Below, piece by piece: positions 25,601-34,300 of a DNA stretch of 64,000 nt. Made by a program: the position numbers and the translations under genes. The notes below the pieces were generated by a model. The model did not search any database. It saw only the letters and a program-made list of their open reading frames with translations, and had not been told where the DNA came from. The stretch's first letter is position 1; every line of letters begins with the position of its first letter. Source of the DNA: Arthrobacter sp. FW305-BF8 (GTDB taxonomy: Bacteria > Actinomycetota > Actinomycetes > Actinomycetales > Micrococcaceae); the NCBI RefSeq assembly GCF_021789315.1, contig NZ_CP084561.1, positions 124,001 to 188,000 of the forward strand. Direction: 5' to 3'.

Positions 25601-26458
25601 ATGTTCCGCTACACCGCAGAAATTCTCCCCTATCACGACATGCCGCTCGAGGATGCAGTCAGGGACCTGGCTGAGGTCGGGTTTACCGAAGTCAACCTAT
25701 GGTCATCCGCATCACCGCTGGCCCACCACGTAAACCCGGGAGATGATCCGGGCAAAATCCGTGAGGTCCTCGACAAGTACGGCATGAAGGCGTGCGGACT
25801 TACCGTGTACGGCAAGAACCAGGACGAAATCCTGGAGCGCGTCCAGTTCGCGGCGGACCTGGGCATCGACACGGTCGTCTTCGATTGTGAGGCCAACTAT
25901 TCGGACTTCGTAGGATCGTTCCTGCCGCCTATCGTGGAAGCCGGTGCCAAGGCGGGGGTCCGCATCGCCGTGGAAAACCACCTCACGGTCCCTTTTTCCG
26001 CCGACTTTGAAGCCGGGGGCAACGAAGACAAACGCTGGGACGAAGGCGTGGACACCTTTGCCCAAATCAGGCGTCTTGTACGGGACATCGACGATCCCTA
26101 TCTCGGGGTCTGCCTAGCCCCGCCCCACATGTGGGTCATGCAGGAAACGATCAGCGAAGTCATTGCTTTCCTGACCGAGCGTAAAAGGCTGTACTACTAC
26201 TACATCTGGGACGTCGACCGGGCATACCGCCACGGCGTGGACGGCTTGAACTTCGGACCCGGCGAGAAACAACTTCCCTCGCCCCAGGGAACATTGGACC
26301 ACCGTTTCCTCCTATCGGAACTCAAGCGAGCGGGGTACGAGGGTGCCGCCAGCCTGAAATGCCACGGAACTCACGGGTGGAGCATGGAGAAGATCGGACG
26401 GGAGATCCGCAGATCCGATGCTTACATCCGCGACGCGTACGAGGCGCTGAAAAAGTAA
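25601..26458 (+). CDS. Sugar phosphate isomerase/epimerase family TIM-barrel protein
   Basis: 285-residue member of the AP-endonuclease-2 (xylose-isomerase-like) fold. Visible ligand-type residues are VFDCEANYSD, RIAVENHLTV (Glu, His), PYLGVCLAPPHMW (His) and the C-terminal SLKCHGTHGWS. The usual Glu at the last strand is replaced by this KCHGTH segment, so metal binding may differ. AAAGGA lies 10 bases before the ATG at 25601; the frame is open upstream over the end of the dehydrogenase gene, but that start would overlap it widely. The substrate is unknown; a keto-sugar isomerase or epimerase is likely. Confidence 0.8.
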   Translation: MFRYTAEILPYHDMPLEDAVRDLAEVGFTEVNLWSSASPLAHHVNPGDDPGKIREVLDKYGMKACGLTVYGKNQDEILERVQFAADLGIDTVVFDCEANYSDFVGSFLPPIVEAGAKAGVRIAVENHLTVPFSADFEAGGNEDKRWDEGVDTFAQIRRLVRDIDDPYLGVCLAPPHMWVMQETISEVIAFLTERKRLYYYYIWDVDRAYRHGVDGLNFGPGEKQLPSPQGTLDHRFLLSELKRAGYEGAASLKCHGTHGWSMEKIGREIRRSDAYIRDAYEALKK

Positions 26459-26517
26459 CAGGTACTTGAGGGTTGCGATGAGCAGTGAGCCGTTTTGATC
26501 TAATGGAGGACGTACAC

Positions 26518-26598
26518 ATGCGACATCCGGATGATTGCAGAACCAACCATGCAAGCCCGCTCGATGAGGCGGCGCTCTTTATCAGTAAGGGTATTTGA
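26518..26598 (+). CDS. Small leader ORF (26 codons) coupled to the ROK gene
   Basis: An ATG at 26518 stands 8 bases after a near-perfect GGAGG, the best ribosome binding site in this part of the window. It opens a 26-codon frame (starts MRHPDDCRTN, ends LFISKGI). Its TGA (26596-26598) overlaps the ROK ATG as TGATG, the classic layout for translational coupling. The ROK gene itself has a much weaker AAGGG site. It matches no family known to me. It could be a leader peptide, a small protein, or chance. Confidence 0.5.
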   Translation: MRHPDDCRTNHASPLDEAALFISKGI

Positions 26599-27818
26599 TG
26601 ACCGTGGTCCAGACGTTGCCTGCTGCAGACAGCCAGTCCAGGACGAAGAAAGCGGCACCGGGTTTCGGCGCCAGCGAGCTCTTTCAGATACTGAGGGACG
26701 GTCGCCCGCGCACACGCTCCGAGCTCGCGGCAGCAACCGGGTTTGCACGGTCCACCATCACGGCCCGCGTTGAGGAGTTACTGCACACTGGTTTCATTGC
26801 CCCTGTTGGTGATGCCGCTTCCACCGGGGGCAGACCACCCGCTCGTGTGGCGTTCAATCCGTCGGCGCGGGTGGTTGCTGCCGGTGATATCGGTGCCACG
26901 CACGCGACCGTGGCAATCATGGATCTCGCCGGGACCACCCTGGCGAAAGCAAGAGAACAAATACAGATTGCGGACGGTCCGGAATCTGTACTTGACTGGC
27001 TGACCGAAGCCGTCAGCAGCCTTCTGTCAAAGCTTCAGCGCGCCCCCGAAGACCTGATCGCAGTGGGAATTGGCTTGCCAGGGCCAGTCGAACACTCGAC
27101 GGGGAAACCATCCCAGCCGCCCATCATGCCCGGCTGGGACGGCTTCGACGTGCCCCACTACGTTCAGCGCACCTTTGACGTCGCCGTTCTCGTGGACAAC
27201 GACGTCAACATCATGGCGCTGGGCGAACGGGCGGCATGCTGGCCACAAACGGACAACATGCTATTCCTGAAAGTAGCCACAGGCATCGGATCAGGAATTA
27301 TCAGCAGCGGGCAGTTGCAGCGCGGAGAAAAAGGCACCGCCGGCGACGTGGGGCACATCGCCGTCAACAGGGCCGCCGGGATTGCATGCCGCTGCGGCAA
27401 CATCGGGTGCCTCGAGGCCATCGCCGGCCGCCCCGCCGTGGCCCGTGCCCTACGCGCTGCCGGCGTCGATGTTCCCAACGACTCGGACGTCATGGCACTG
27501 GTCCGCCAAGGCAACATACTCGCCAGCCAGATCATGCGCCAGGCCGGGAGGGACATCGGCGAAGTCCTCAACATGTGCGTGAGCCTACTAAACCCCGCCG
27601 TCATAGTGATCGGAGGTTCCATGGCTGAAGCCGGAGAACAACTCATTGCAGGGATCAGGGAAGTTGTTTATGCCCGCTCAACACCCTTGGCCACCCAGGA
27701 CCTATCCATCGTGCAAGCCCGAACCGGAGCCGATGCTGGCATCACCGGCGCAGCCATCATGGCAGTGGACCACGTCCTAGCCCCGGAGAACCTCCAGATG
27801 CTCGCCGCCAGTCAATGA
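26598..27818 (+). CDS. ROK-family transcriptional regulator
   Basis: 406-residue repressor with an N-terminal winged helix (TRSELAAATGFARSTITARV, about residues 36-56), followed by the sugar-kinase-like ROK domain: nucleotide-loop remnant GDIGATHATVAI, GIGLPGPVEH, and the zinc-binding CRCGNIGCLEA with the upstream GHIAV His. Such proteins bind a sugar or sugar phosphate and release DNA. It is the last gene of the alcohol dehydrogenase operon, so it probably controls the operons divergent from 24.2 kb. An AAGGG lies 7 bases before the ATG. Confidence 0.9.
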   Translation: MTVVQTLPAADSQSRTKKAAPGFGASELFQILRDGRPRTRSELAAATGFARSTITARVEELLHTGFIAPVGDAASTGGRPPARVAFNPSARVVAAGDIGATHATVAIMDLAGTTLAKAREQIQIADGPESVLDWLTEAVSSLLSKLQRAPEDLIAVGIGLPGPVEHSTGKPSQPPIMPGWDGFDVPHYVQRTFDVAVLVDNDVNIMALGERAACWPQTDNMLFLKVATGIGSGIISSGQLQRGEKGTAGDVGHIAVNRAAGIACRCGNIGCLEAIAGRPAVARALRAAGVDVPNDSDVMALVRQGNILASQIMRQAGRDIGEVLNMCVSLLNPAVIVIGGSMAEAGEQLIAGIREVVYARSTPLATQDLSIVQARTGADAGITGAAIMAVDHVLAPENLQMLAASQ

Positions 27819-28054
27819 CACACCTGCACCCTGACGGACCTAGCAAGGCTCCAGGAGGTCCTCGCCAGGCTGAACGCCATTGCTCGTCGTGGACATCTAA
27901 CGGCCGTCGGGCTCCGGGACTTGCCGGAGGCACCCGCCAAGAAATGACAGACGCGTCTCGCAAGGACCGAGGATCACCAGTCCGACAAAAGTCATTCGCC
28001 GCCTTCATAGGCGGCGCGAGTGGCCCTGACATATGGACCCCAATTCACCCTTAG
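27819..28054. other. Non-coding stretch between convergent genes
   Basis: No supported gene. One hairpin, CGCCGCC-TTCATA-GGCGGCG (27997-28016), could end transcription of the JAB remnant or the ROK gene; no T-tract follows. Confidence 0.4.
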
Positions 28055-28542
28055 TCACGTCATTCTCCCTGGTACATCCCAAGGATCTGGAGCCCAGTAT
28101 GTATCCGTCACCGTGAACTCGAACTCCGACCTCCCGAAGCCATAGGGTTGGCCAATAATCACCATGATGGGTTCAGGGCATCGTGCGGGGGAGTGCCGGG
28201 CAATTGCTTGCAGCGTCTCCAGGTCGCGTGCGCCGGGAGTTGGGAACGCACCGGGGTGGGTGTGCCAGTCGCCCAAATACGCTAAACGCCGGCCCGAGTC
28301 AGCGTAGAGCCGGGCTATCTGGTGCGACTGCCAGTCCGCATCCGGATTGAAGGACGCTTTATTGTGGGAGGCTCCGGGGCCCGGGCCAACTTCGTTGGTG
28401 ACGCAGGTGTGTCCAGGGGAAACGCCAACCGGGCAGAATGCCGCCCGTCTCCAATGGGGCGCCTGCTGCAGCTTCTTCCCTGAGTGTTGCGGCCGGGCAG
28501 CATGGAGGGAAACTTCGTTGAGGTTGTATGCCGGACCGGCAA
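28055..28542 (-). pseudogene. JAB/MPN-domain (JAMM) metalloprotease, frameshifted
   Basis: The C-terminal 115 residues are intact in one frame: EVGPGPGASHNKASFNPDADW, then YLGDWHTHPGAFPTPGARDLETL, then PEPIMVIIGQPYGFG. HTHP and the following D are the JAMM zinc site; the usual Ser of H-x-H-x7-S-x2-D is Gly here. The N-terminal half of the fold, with the catalytic Glu in APLETGGILPGW, lies in another frame just upstream (around 28420-28480); one missing base near 28425 would join them. The true start is not clear. In bacteria such proteins cleave isopeptide-type bonds or act in ubiquitin-like and defence systems. No E1 or E2 partner is seen nearby. Confidence 0.72.
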
Positions 28543-28896
28543 AAGTGGGCTCGGCGCAGCCTATGGGCTGGTTCAGGGGCCCAGCGCTGGCTGGCGGTTG
28601 AAGTTGTGGGTTACCCGATCGTGCCCACTCGAAACAAGAGAAGCACCATGAAGCGGATGCGGGCACGTGAACGGCCGCTCCGCCCAGCGCAACGTCAGGG
28701 CCCAAACGTCAATATAGGGATTAACTTGAGTGGCGAGAGCCGCTGCGGCACCCCGATCCGCTTACTACCTGCCGTTATTCGGAATGCCGTCAACATCGAA
28801 TGCGGCAACTATCCGCCTCAAGATACCCATGGCGAATCTTCTGACGCCTGGGGCTATGCGAACCCTGATGGATGCCCAGGCTGCGAGGTGGGCCGG

Positions 28897-29634
28897 ATGA
28901 CCGACGATGTGACTTTGACTGACCAGGCGCTGCTTCCCCTCGACGTCACCCAGTGGCTTCGGATACACGCATGGACCCGGACAGCCGTACTTGGCAACAT
29001 CGCCCAACGTCGGCAGACAGACACCTCCGGCGTTTTGGTTCCGATGGCAGTTGGGCCGCCGGATTTCACGTTGCGGTCTGAGATGCTGAATGGTTTGGCC
29101 AGCAGTTTCAACACTGACCCTGCCGGCGTACTGCTCGCGGTCGCCAAGTCTGGGTCGGACAATGCGGAGTTCCGGGCTTCGGGGCACATTGATGACTCGA
29201 TCCCCCTGGGTGATGCGTCGACACTCATCGACTCCGTACGTCGATCAATACAGGCCTCCGCTAATTCGGCGCTCCAGCCCCGAAGTTATTACGGCCACAG
29301 CTTGCCGGATGCACCCGTGGATATGTGGTGGGCCGGTATCCTCATCCCATTGGCTAGAAAAACTGGTGTTGCGCATTTCCCCCTGCCACCGCCACTTTTG
29401 GCCTCAGGGCCTCATTCGGGCAAAGCTTCGGCCACGGGTGAGCTGAGGCGAAATTCCTCGGCTGCCGGCAATTCAGTGAATTCGACGAGTTCGACATGGT
29501 GTTCCTTGAGTACTTCCAGGACTTCGTGCGGGGTGACGCGGAAGAATTCGCGGCGAAGGTTGACCTTGGTGACGCGCTGCTCAGCGAACGTCCCGTGCAG
29601 CATGGCTTCGGTGGCGACGGCGTCATCGGAGTAG
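28897..29634 (+). CDS. Hypothetical reading frame, possibly a gene remnant
   Basis: The bases from 28543 to 28896 hold nothing I can support. From an ATG at 28897 (GAGGTGGG six bases before) a frame runs to 29634. Residues 1-140 look protein-like (VTQWLRIHAWTRTAVLGNIA, SLPDAPVDMWW and a hydrophobic/polar pattern), but I know no family for it. Beyond about 29412 it is antisense to the better-supported T5orf172 gene, and its composition becomes Ser/Arg-rich, so the real coding part, if any, is probably truncated near 29350. Confidence 0.3.
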   Translation: MTDDVTLTDQALLPLDVTQWLRIHAWTRTAVLGNIAQRRQTDTSGVLVPMAVGPPDFTLRSEMLNGLASSFNTDPAGVLLAVAKSGSDNAEFRASGHIDDSIPLGDASTLIDSVRRSIQASANSALQPRSYYGHSLPDAPVDMWWAGILIPLARKTGVAHFPLPPPLLASGPHSGKASATGELRRNSSAAGNSVNSTSSTWCSLSTSRTSCGVTRKNSRRRLTLVTRCSANVPCSMASVATASSE

Positions 29635-30897
29635 AAGAGAGCGTGTACGTCAAAGCGGAATGGCACGGAGGCGTCGCCGAGCTCGTTGACGCGGTCCATG
29701 GGTTCCAGACGCCGGGTCATGCCGATCTTGACCATGTGCTCTCCGAAGGCACCGATGTTGGAGATAACGTACACGTAGCCGGCACGGATGTTCGCCGCGC
29801 GCCGTTCGACGTCCGCAGAGCGAGTTCGTCTTCAGCAATTTTCGCCCGCATGCGTTCGGCGCCTTCGAGGTCGCCGTTGGCGATGAGCGCGTCAAGAGTG
29901 GCCTGGTGCATGGCGCGTTCCTTGGCGAGCTTCTGTCGGGCAGCGGCCAGCTCGGCTTCGGCCTTCTTCTGCTCGCGCAGGTCTTCGCGGCGGGCTCGCT
30001 CCATTTCTTTCTCGGCTGCCACGGCCTGGAGGTGTTCGGCGGCGAGAACCATTTCCTGGATGCGCAGGTGATGGTACTGCTCATCGATGCGTAGATTGAT
30101 CATGGTGCCTTGGCGTTCGATCTGCGCTTTCGCCTTGGTGAGGCGGGAGGTCGCGGTGGCCAAATTGCCCGCTTTGACGGTTTTCACACAGTTTCGGCTT
30201 CGGCGTTGTAGGCGCGCAGCATAAGGGTGGACATCTGGTTCACAGACTTCTCGCCCTGCTTTGCGGAGTTGTTGAACGTGAAGTTGGAGGTGGCATGGAT
30301 GGCCTGCTTAGCGCGGGCCATTTCCTTGTACTGTGCACGTAGCGCATCCAGCCTCGCGGCCAAGTGTGCTGAGTGCTCGGCGGGATGTTCGAAGTCGAAG
30401 ACACCGACCTCCTGCAACGCCGCGGAAGCGCGGGAACTTACCAGCTGGCCTTCTGCTTGGGCGAGTTCGGCGCGCAGGGAATGGAGCTGTCCCTGCAGGC
30501 GCTGGCTTTCGGACGCCCATTCCTGGCGCTCGTTCTCTGCGATGTGGCGCAGCTTGTCCCGGCTGGCCTCTATCTGGTCGAACTCGAGCAGTCCGCGTTC
30601 GTCGAGGATCCTCTGCGGCCGCTCCGCGTCGGCCAGGGCCGTCTCGGCGGTCTTCTTCGCACCAAAAAACCCGACCTTGCGGACTGCTCCGCTGCGGCCC
30701 CTCTCCACATTCTGGGTCTGCTGCAAGTGCTGCTGCGGCTGAGCTGACACCTGGGGAGCGTGCGGCGGCTGGGCCGGCTGCAGCGGCACAGGCTGAGGCT
30801 GGATCGGCTGGATGTGAGCCGTCCATTGAATGCCGTCCCAGTAGCGGACAAGAGCAGGGTCTTGTGGGTCGTTGTACCAGCCAGCGGGAACGCTCAC
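29412..30897 (-). pseudogene. DUF2510 / DUF4041 / T5orf172 (GIY-YIG-like) protein, twice frameshifted
   Basis: Three consecutive frames form one protein. Part 1 (30897 to about 30190) begins with a DUF2510 motif (PAGWYNDPQDPALVRYWDGI) and continues into coiled coil. Part 2 (about 30190 to 29825) is an AE/KR-rich coiled coil typical of DUF4041. Part 3 (to 29412) is the T5orf172 domain, GYVYVISNIG...HMVKIGMTRR...REFFRVTPHEV, related to GIY-YIG nucleases. The first break fits loss of one A (GAAAAC to GAAAC near 30193). The second lies near 29825. Joined length would be about 494 residues. T5orf172/DUF4041 proteins occur in phages and accessory islands; function is poorly known. Confidence 0.82.
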
Positions 30898-30934
30898 GAA
30901 GGGACCTATCGTCGTCGAAACAGCATCTGCGGGT

Positions 30935-31273
30935 TCATCGCGCAGCCGTGCGGATCAACGTGCGTAGTTCCCCCGAGATGATCTTGCCCCATGCCCGGTG
31001 GAAAGCTGAAGACGCCGCAAACTGTTTCTTGCTCACCGGCTCCAGCCGCTTGTACCCCTCTCTTGCAGCGCGTAAAGAAAGAGGCGGCCAATGCGGCCGA
31101 CCATCGGCGATGTCCTCCGCCCACAAGCCCCGATTGTCTTCCTGCAACGTGCACACCGTGTCCACGCACCGCTGATCATGCAGGACCACCATGTCCGCTC
31201 GCGACGACCATACGGTCACGGGCGAGTGCTGCTCCGAAGGGGATGCCGGGCGCCAACCCAGCAGCCGTAGCAC
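30935..31273 (-). CDS. Hypothetical protein
   Basis: 112-codon frame ending 37 bases before the T5orf172 gene start. It reads like a real soluble protein (VVLHDQRCVDTVCTLQEDN, AEDIADGRPHWPPLSLRAAR, AWGKIISGELRTLIRTAAR) with balanced composition and codon use. The start is doubtful: the GTG at 31273 has no ribosome binding site, and the frame stays open further into the metH promoter region. An internal ATG 27 codons in is another option. No domain recognised. Divergent from metH. Confidence 0.5.
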   Translation of the reverse strand: MLRLLGWRPASPSEQHSPVTVWSSRADMVVLHDQRCVDTVCTLQEDNRGLWAEDIADGRPHWPPLSLRAAREGYKRLEPVSKKQFAASSAFHRAWGKIISGELRTLIRTAAR

Positions 31274-31308
31274 ATGGAAATACGGCGCTCTGTTACGGGC
31301 CCCGGCCG

Positions 31309-31320
31309 TAGTCTGTTTAC
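31309..31320 (+). promoter_or_regulatory. Candidate -10 of a leaderless metH transcript
   Basis: TAGTCT (31309-31314) ends six bases before the metH ATG, so transcription would start at or within a base or two of the ATG. No ribosome binding site precedes the ATG. Leaderless mRNAs are common in actinobacteria. No clear -35 was found. Confidence 0.5.
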
Positions 31321-34300
31321 ATGCCTCGTTTTGCGCTTGATATCGACTCCGTCCCCCGCCCCGTCCGTTCGCAGGAGCTTCTCGATGCGGTGAACCAGCG
31401 GGTCGTCATTGCCGACGGCGCGATGGGCACCATGCTGCAGGACCGGGAACTGTCGCTCGAGACAGATTTCCAGGGGCTGGAGGGCTGTAACGAGATCCTC
31501 AATGACACGCGCCCGGATGTCATCGGGGACATCCACGACGCGTACTTCGCGGTGGGAATCGACGCCGTCGAGACCAACACCTTCGGCGCAAACTGGTCCA
31601 ACCTCTCCGACTACGGTATCGACGACCGCATCGAAGAGCTCGCCCGGAAGGGTGCAAAGATCGCCCGCGAGCGAGCCGAAGCGGCAGAAAAAACGGACGG
31701 ACGCATGCGGTGGGTCCTGGGCTCGATGGGTCCGGGCACGAAGCTCCCCAGCCTTGGGCACACCAGCTATGACTACCTCAAGCAGACGTTCGCGCTGCAG
31801 GCCGAAGGCCTCATCGACGGCGGAGCGGACGCCTTCCTCATCGAGACGAGCCAGGACCTCCTGCAGACCAAGGCTGCGGTCAACGGCTGCAAGCAGGCCA
31901 TCGTGGCCCGCGGCATCCGCCTCCCGATTTTCGTCGAGGTGACCGTCGAGACCACCGGAACCATGCTGATGGGGTCCGAAATCGGCGCGGCGCTCACCGC
32001 GCTCGAACCGCTCGGCGTCGACGCCATCGGCCTGAACTGCGCCACCGGACCCGACGAGATGAGCGAGCACCTGCGCCACCTGTCCAAGCAGTCCTCCGTG
32101 GCCATCGCCTGCATGCCCAACGCAGGCCTGCCCGTGCTTACCGCGGACGGCGCGCACTACCCACTGTCGCCTTCCGAACTCGCCACCTCGCACGAGCAGT
32201 TCGTACGGGAGTTCGGTCTGGGACTGGTGGGCGGATGTTGCGGTACGACGCCGGAACACATGGCCGCCGTCGTCGAACGTCTTGCGCCCTTCCGCAGCAA
32301 TGAGAACGACGGCGGGACCAGCCCCGCCACCGGGAGCAAAACAGCCGGCCGCGTTCCCACCGAACGGGAGGCCGGCATCGCCTCCCTCTACCAGCACGTG
32401 AATTTCGACCAGGAGTCCTCCTACCTCGCCATCGGTGAGCGCACCAACGCCAACGGTTCGAAGGCGTTCCGCCAGGCGATGCTCGAGGAGCGCTGGGATG
32501 ACTGCGTTGACATTGCCCGCGAGCAGATCCGCGTTGGCGCGCACCTGCTTGACGTGTGCATCGACTACGTGGGGCGCGACGGCGTGGCCGACATCAAGGA
32601 GGTCGTCTCACGTTTCGCTTCGGCCTCCACGCTCCCACTGGTGATCGACTCCACCGAACCGCCCGTGCTGCAGGCCGGGCTCGAACACATCGGCGGGCGC
32701 CCGGTCATCAACTCCGTCAACTATGAGGACGGCGACGGCCCGGACAGCCGCTTCGCACGCATCATGCCGCTCGTGAAGGAACACGGCACCGCCGTAATCG
32801 CCCTGACCATCGACGAGCACGGCCAGGCACGCACCACCGAGGGCAAGGTGGCGATCGCCTCGCGCCTCATCGACGCCCTGGTGGGTGAGTGGGGGATGCG
32901 CGTCGAAGACATCATCGTCGACGCCCTGACCTTCCCCATCGCCACCGGCCAGGAAGAGACCCGCCGGGACGGCATCGAAACCATCGAGGCCATCCGCCAG
33001 ATCACCACGAAGTACCCCGGCATCCACACCACCCTCGGCGTCTCGAATGTGTCCTTCGGCCTGAACCCGGCAGCGCGAATCGTCCTGAACTCGGTGTTCC
33101 TGCACGAAGCCGTGGAGGCGGGCCTGTCCAGCGGCATCATCGACGCCGCCAAGATCGTGCCGCTGGCCTCCCTGCCGGAGGAACAGCGCAAGGTGGCACT
33201 GGACCTCGTCTGGGACCGCCGCGAATACGACGCCGACGGCAATGTCACGTACGACCCCCTGGCCAGCATGCTGGACATGTTCGCCGGCGTCGACACTGCG
33301 GCGCTGCGCGACCAGCGCGCAGCGGAACTTGCCGCGCTGCCCACCGGCGAACGCCTCCAGCGGCGCATTATCGACGGCGAGGGCAAGGGCCTCGAAGAGG
33401 ACCTAGACCTTGCCCGCAGCGAAGGCATGAGCCCGCTCGGCATCATCAACGACCAGCTGCTCGAGGGCATGAAAGTGGTGGGCGAACGCTTCGGGGCCGG
33501 CGAGATGCAGCTGCCGTTCGTGTTGCAGTCCGCCGAAGTGATGAAAAATGCGGTGGCGCTGCTCGAGCCGCACATGGAGAAATCGGATGCCTCCGGCAAG
33601 GGCACCATGGTGATCGCCACCGTGCGCGGTGACGTGCACGACATCGGCAAGAACCTGGTGGACATCATCCTCACCAACAACGGCTACAAGGTGATCAACC
33701 TTGGCATCAAGCAGCCAATAGCCGACATCATCGCTGCGGCCGAGGAGCACAATGCCGACGTCATCGGCATGTCCGGGCTGCTGGTGAAGTCCACGGTGGT
33801 GATGAAAGAGAACCTGGCCGAGCTGCAGTCCCGTGGCCTTGGGAAGAAGTGGCCGGTGATCCTCGGTGGAGCTGCCCTGACCCGTGCCTACGTCGAGCAG
33901 GACCTGGCGGGGCAGTTCGACGGCGAGGTGCGCTACGCAAAGGATGCCTTCGAAGGCCTTTCGCTGATGGAGCCGCTGGTGCGCGTTGCCCGGGGCGAGG
34001 CCCCGGACGCCGTCGGCCTCCCCGCTCTGAAAAAGCGGATCCATAAAGGAGGCCCGAAGTTCAAGGTGACCGAGCCGGAGGCAATGCCCGGCCGTTCCGA
34101 CGTCGCCTCCGACAACACCGTGCCTTCGCCGCCGTTCTGGGGCACCCGCATCGTGCGGGGTGTGGCCCTCCACGACTTCGCGGCGTTCCTCGATGAGCGC
34201 GCCACCTTCATGGGACAGTGGGGGCTCAAGCCCGGCCGCGGCGAGGACGGCGCCTCCTACGAGGAGCTGGTGGAACGCGAGGGCCGGCCGCGCCTGCGGT

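Noticed and set aside
31274..31320. Cobalamin or SAM riboswitch before metH
   Set aside because: Only 47 bases separate the divergent genes, too few for either fold.
31216..32544. 442-codon minus-strand frame over the start of metH
   Set aside because: Antisense to a highly conserved metH homocysteine domain; no motif.
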